Shown piece after piece: positions 63,876 through 64,000 of a stretch of 64,000 nt of DNA. Origin of the DNA: Kineococcus gynurae (GTDB taxonomy: Bacteria; Actinomycetota; Actinomycetes; Actinomycetales; Kineococcaceae); the NCBI RefSeq assembly GCF_050871315.1, contig NZ_JBJLRE010000005.1. The stretch is one strand, 5' to 3'. Position 1 is the stretch's first letter. The number at the start of each line of letters is the position of its first letter. A program made the translations under genes and the position numbers. The notes beneath the pieces are model-generated. The model did no database searches. It was not told the DNA's origin and was given only the letters and a program-made list of their open reading frames with translations.

Positions 63876-64000
63876 TCACGCCCCCGCCCCGGCAGCCCGA
63901 CGCTGCGCCTTGCCCAGCACGCCCACGAGGTAGCGCGCGGTGATGAACACGATGATCCACAGCAGGAACATGTAGGTCGAGCCGCGGGAGTAGTTCAGGT
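63876..64000 (-). CDS. Carbohydrate ABC transporter permease (MalF-like), C-terminal end
   Basis: The last 40 codons of a permease run to the window edge: NYSRGSTYMFLLWIIVF then ITARYLVGVLGKAQRRAAGAGA and TGA at 63876-63878. It has one membrane helix followed by a basic tail. Its position directly before the MalG-like gene identifies it as the first permease of the operon; the rest is outside the window. Confidence 0.8.
   Translation of the reverse strand, partial: LNYSRGSTYMFLLWIIVFITARYLVGVLGKAQRRAAGAGA

Overview
The window is very GC-rich and gene-dense. Its gene complement (dcd, clpP1-clpP2, adenylosuccinate lyase, SigE-family sigma factor, RsbW-like kinase, HisC2/Pat-type aminotransferase, CtaG/CopD fusion, ScyD/ScyE propellers, WXG100-like protein) points to an actinomycete. 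The chemoreceptors with motility-sigma-like promoters suggest a motile relative of Kineococcus/Kineosporia. That assignment is inference; there is no rRNA here. I saw no tRNA, rRNA, CRISPR array, insertion sequence or prophage.

Layout. 1-7.3 kb: 3' end of dcd, an EAL/HDOD protein, an ankyrin protein, a KtrB-KtrA potassium uptake pair, an MFS exporter, a small acidic protein and a 5'-truncated DUF350 remnant. 7.3-11.4 kb: thymidine kinase, a thioredoxin/NHL-propeller protein, a membrane protein with its small XRE regulator behind two operator-like palindromes, and an IclR regulator. 11.5-16.7 kb: a GMC oxidoreductase with its small subunit, two overlapping clpP genes, a PIG-V-like mannosyltransferase and a ClgR/PopR-like regulator; a PopR-like site lies before clpP1. 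16.7-24.5 kb: signalling genes (soluble double-GAF chemoreceptor-like protein, SigE-family sigma factor with a membrane partner, NarL-type two-component pair, MerR-TipAS regulator, membrane chemoreceptor). 24.5-31.5 kb: phosphofructokinase, CopD-CtaG protein, RsbW-like kinase, MarR-DHA2 exporter operon. 31.5-38 kb: three secreted ScyD/ScyE beta-propellers around a large Ig-like/cell-wall-binding-repeat-2 surface protein. 38-43.5 kb: branched-chain 2-oxoacid dehydrogenase operon (E1 alpha, E1 beta, E2), Pat aminotransferase, flavin reductase. 43.5-50.4 kb: WXG100-like/alpha-beta hydrolase pair, fructosamine kinase-MOSC pair, AMIN-like lipoprotein, DUF2945 protein, purB, alcohol dehydrogenase. 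50.5-57.6 kb: cardiolipin synthase, VOC protein, a RecQ-phosphoribosyltransferase fusion, DUF3817 protein, a reverse transcriptase and a NYN-domain nuclease. 57.7-64 kb: small hypotheticals, a chemoreceptor with a mosaic signalling half, and a sugar/polyol-type ABC operon with two ATPases, cut by the window end.

The most striking locus is 55464-57586. A 444-residue reverse transcriptase with the YADD catalytic box and the retron-type VTG motif is preceded by a 180-nt segment closed by a long-range inverted repeat (56804-56820 with 56969-56983). This segment contains several hairpins, has a GCGAG just inside the first arm where a branching G is expected, and has a -10 hexamer placed so that transcription would start on the first base of the repeat. 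This is the layout of a retron msr-msd, and I see it as a candidate actinobacterial retron. A NYN-family RNase gene ends 21 bp upstream in the same direction.

Across the window a -10-like hexamer (TANNNT, or CACAGT) recurs exactly 6-7 nt before the start codon, implying many leaderless mRNAs; I used this to choose several starts. A dispersed palindrome (CCCGTGATCAAGGAATYC arms) occurs three times, always between convergent genes or gene remnants.
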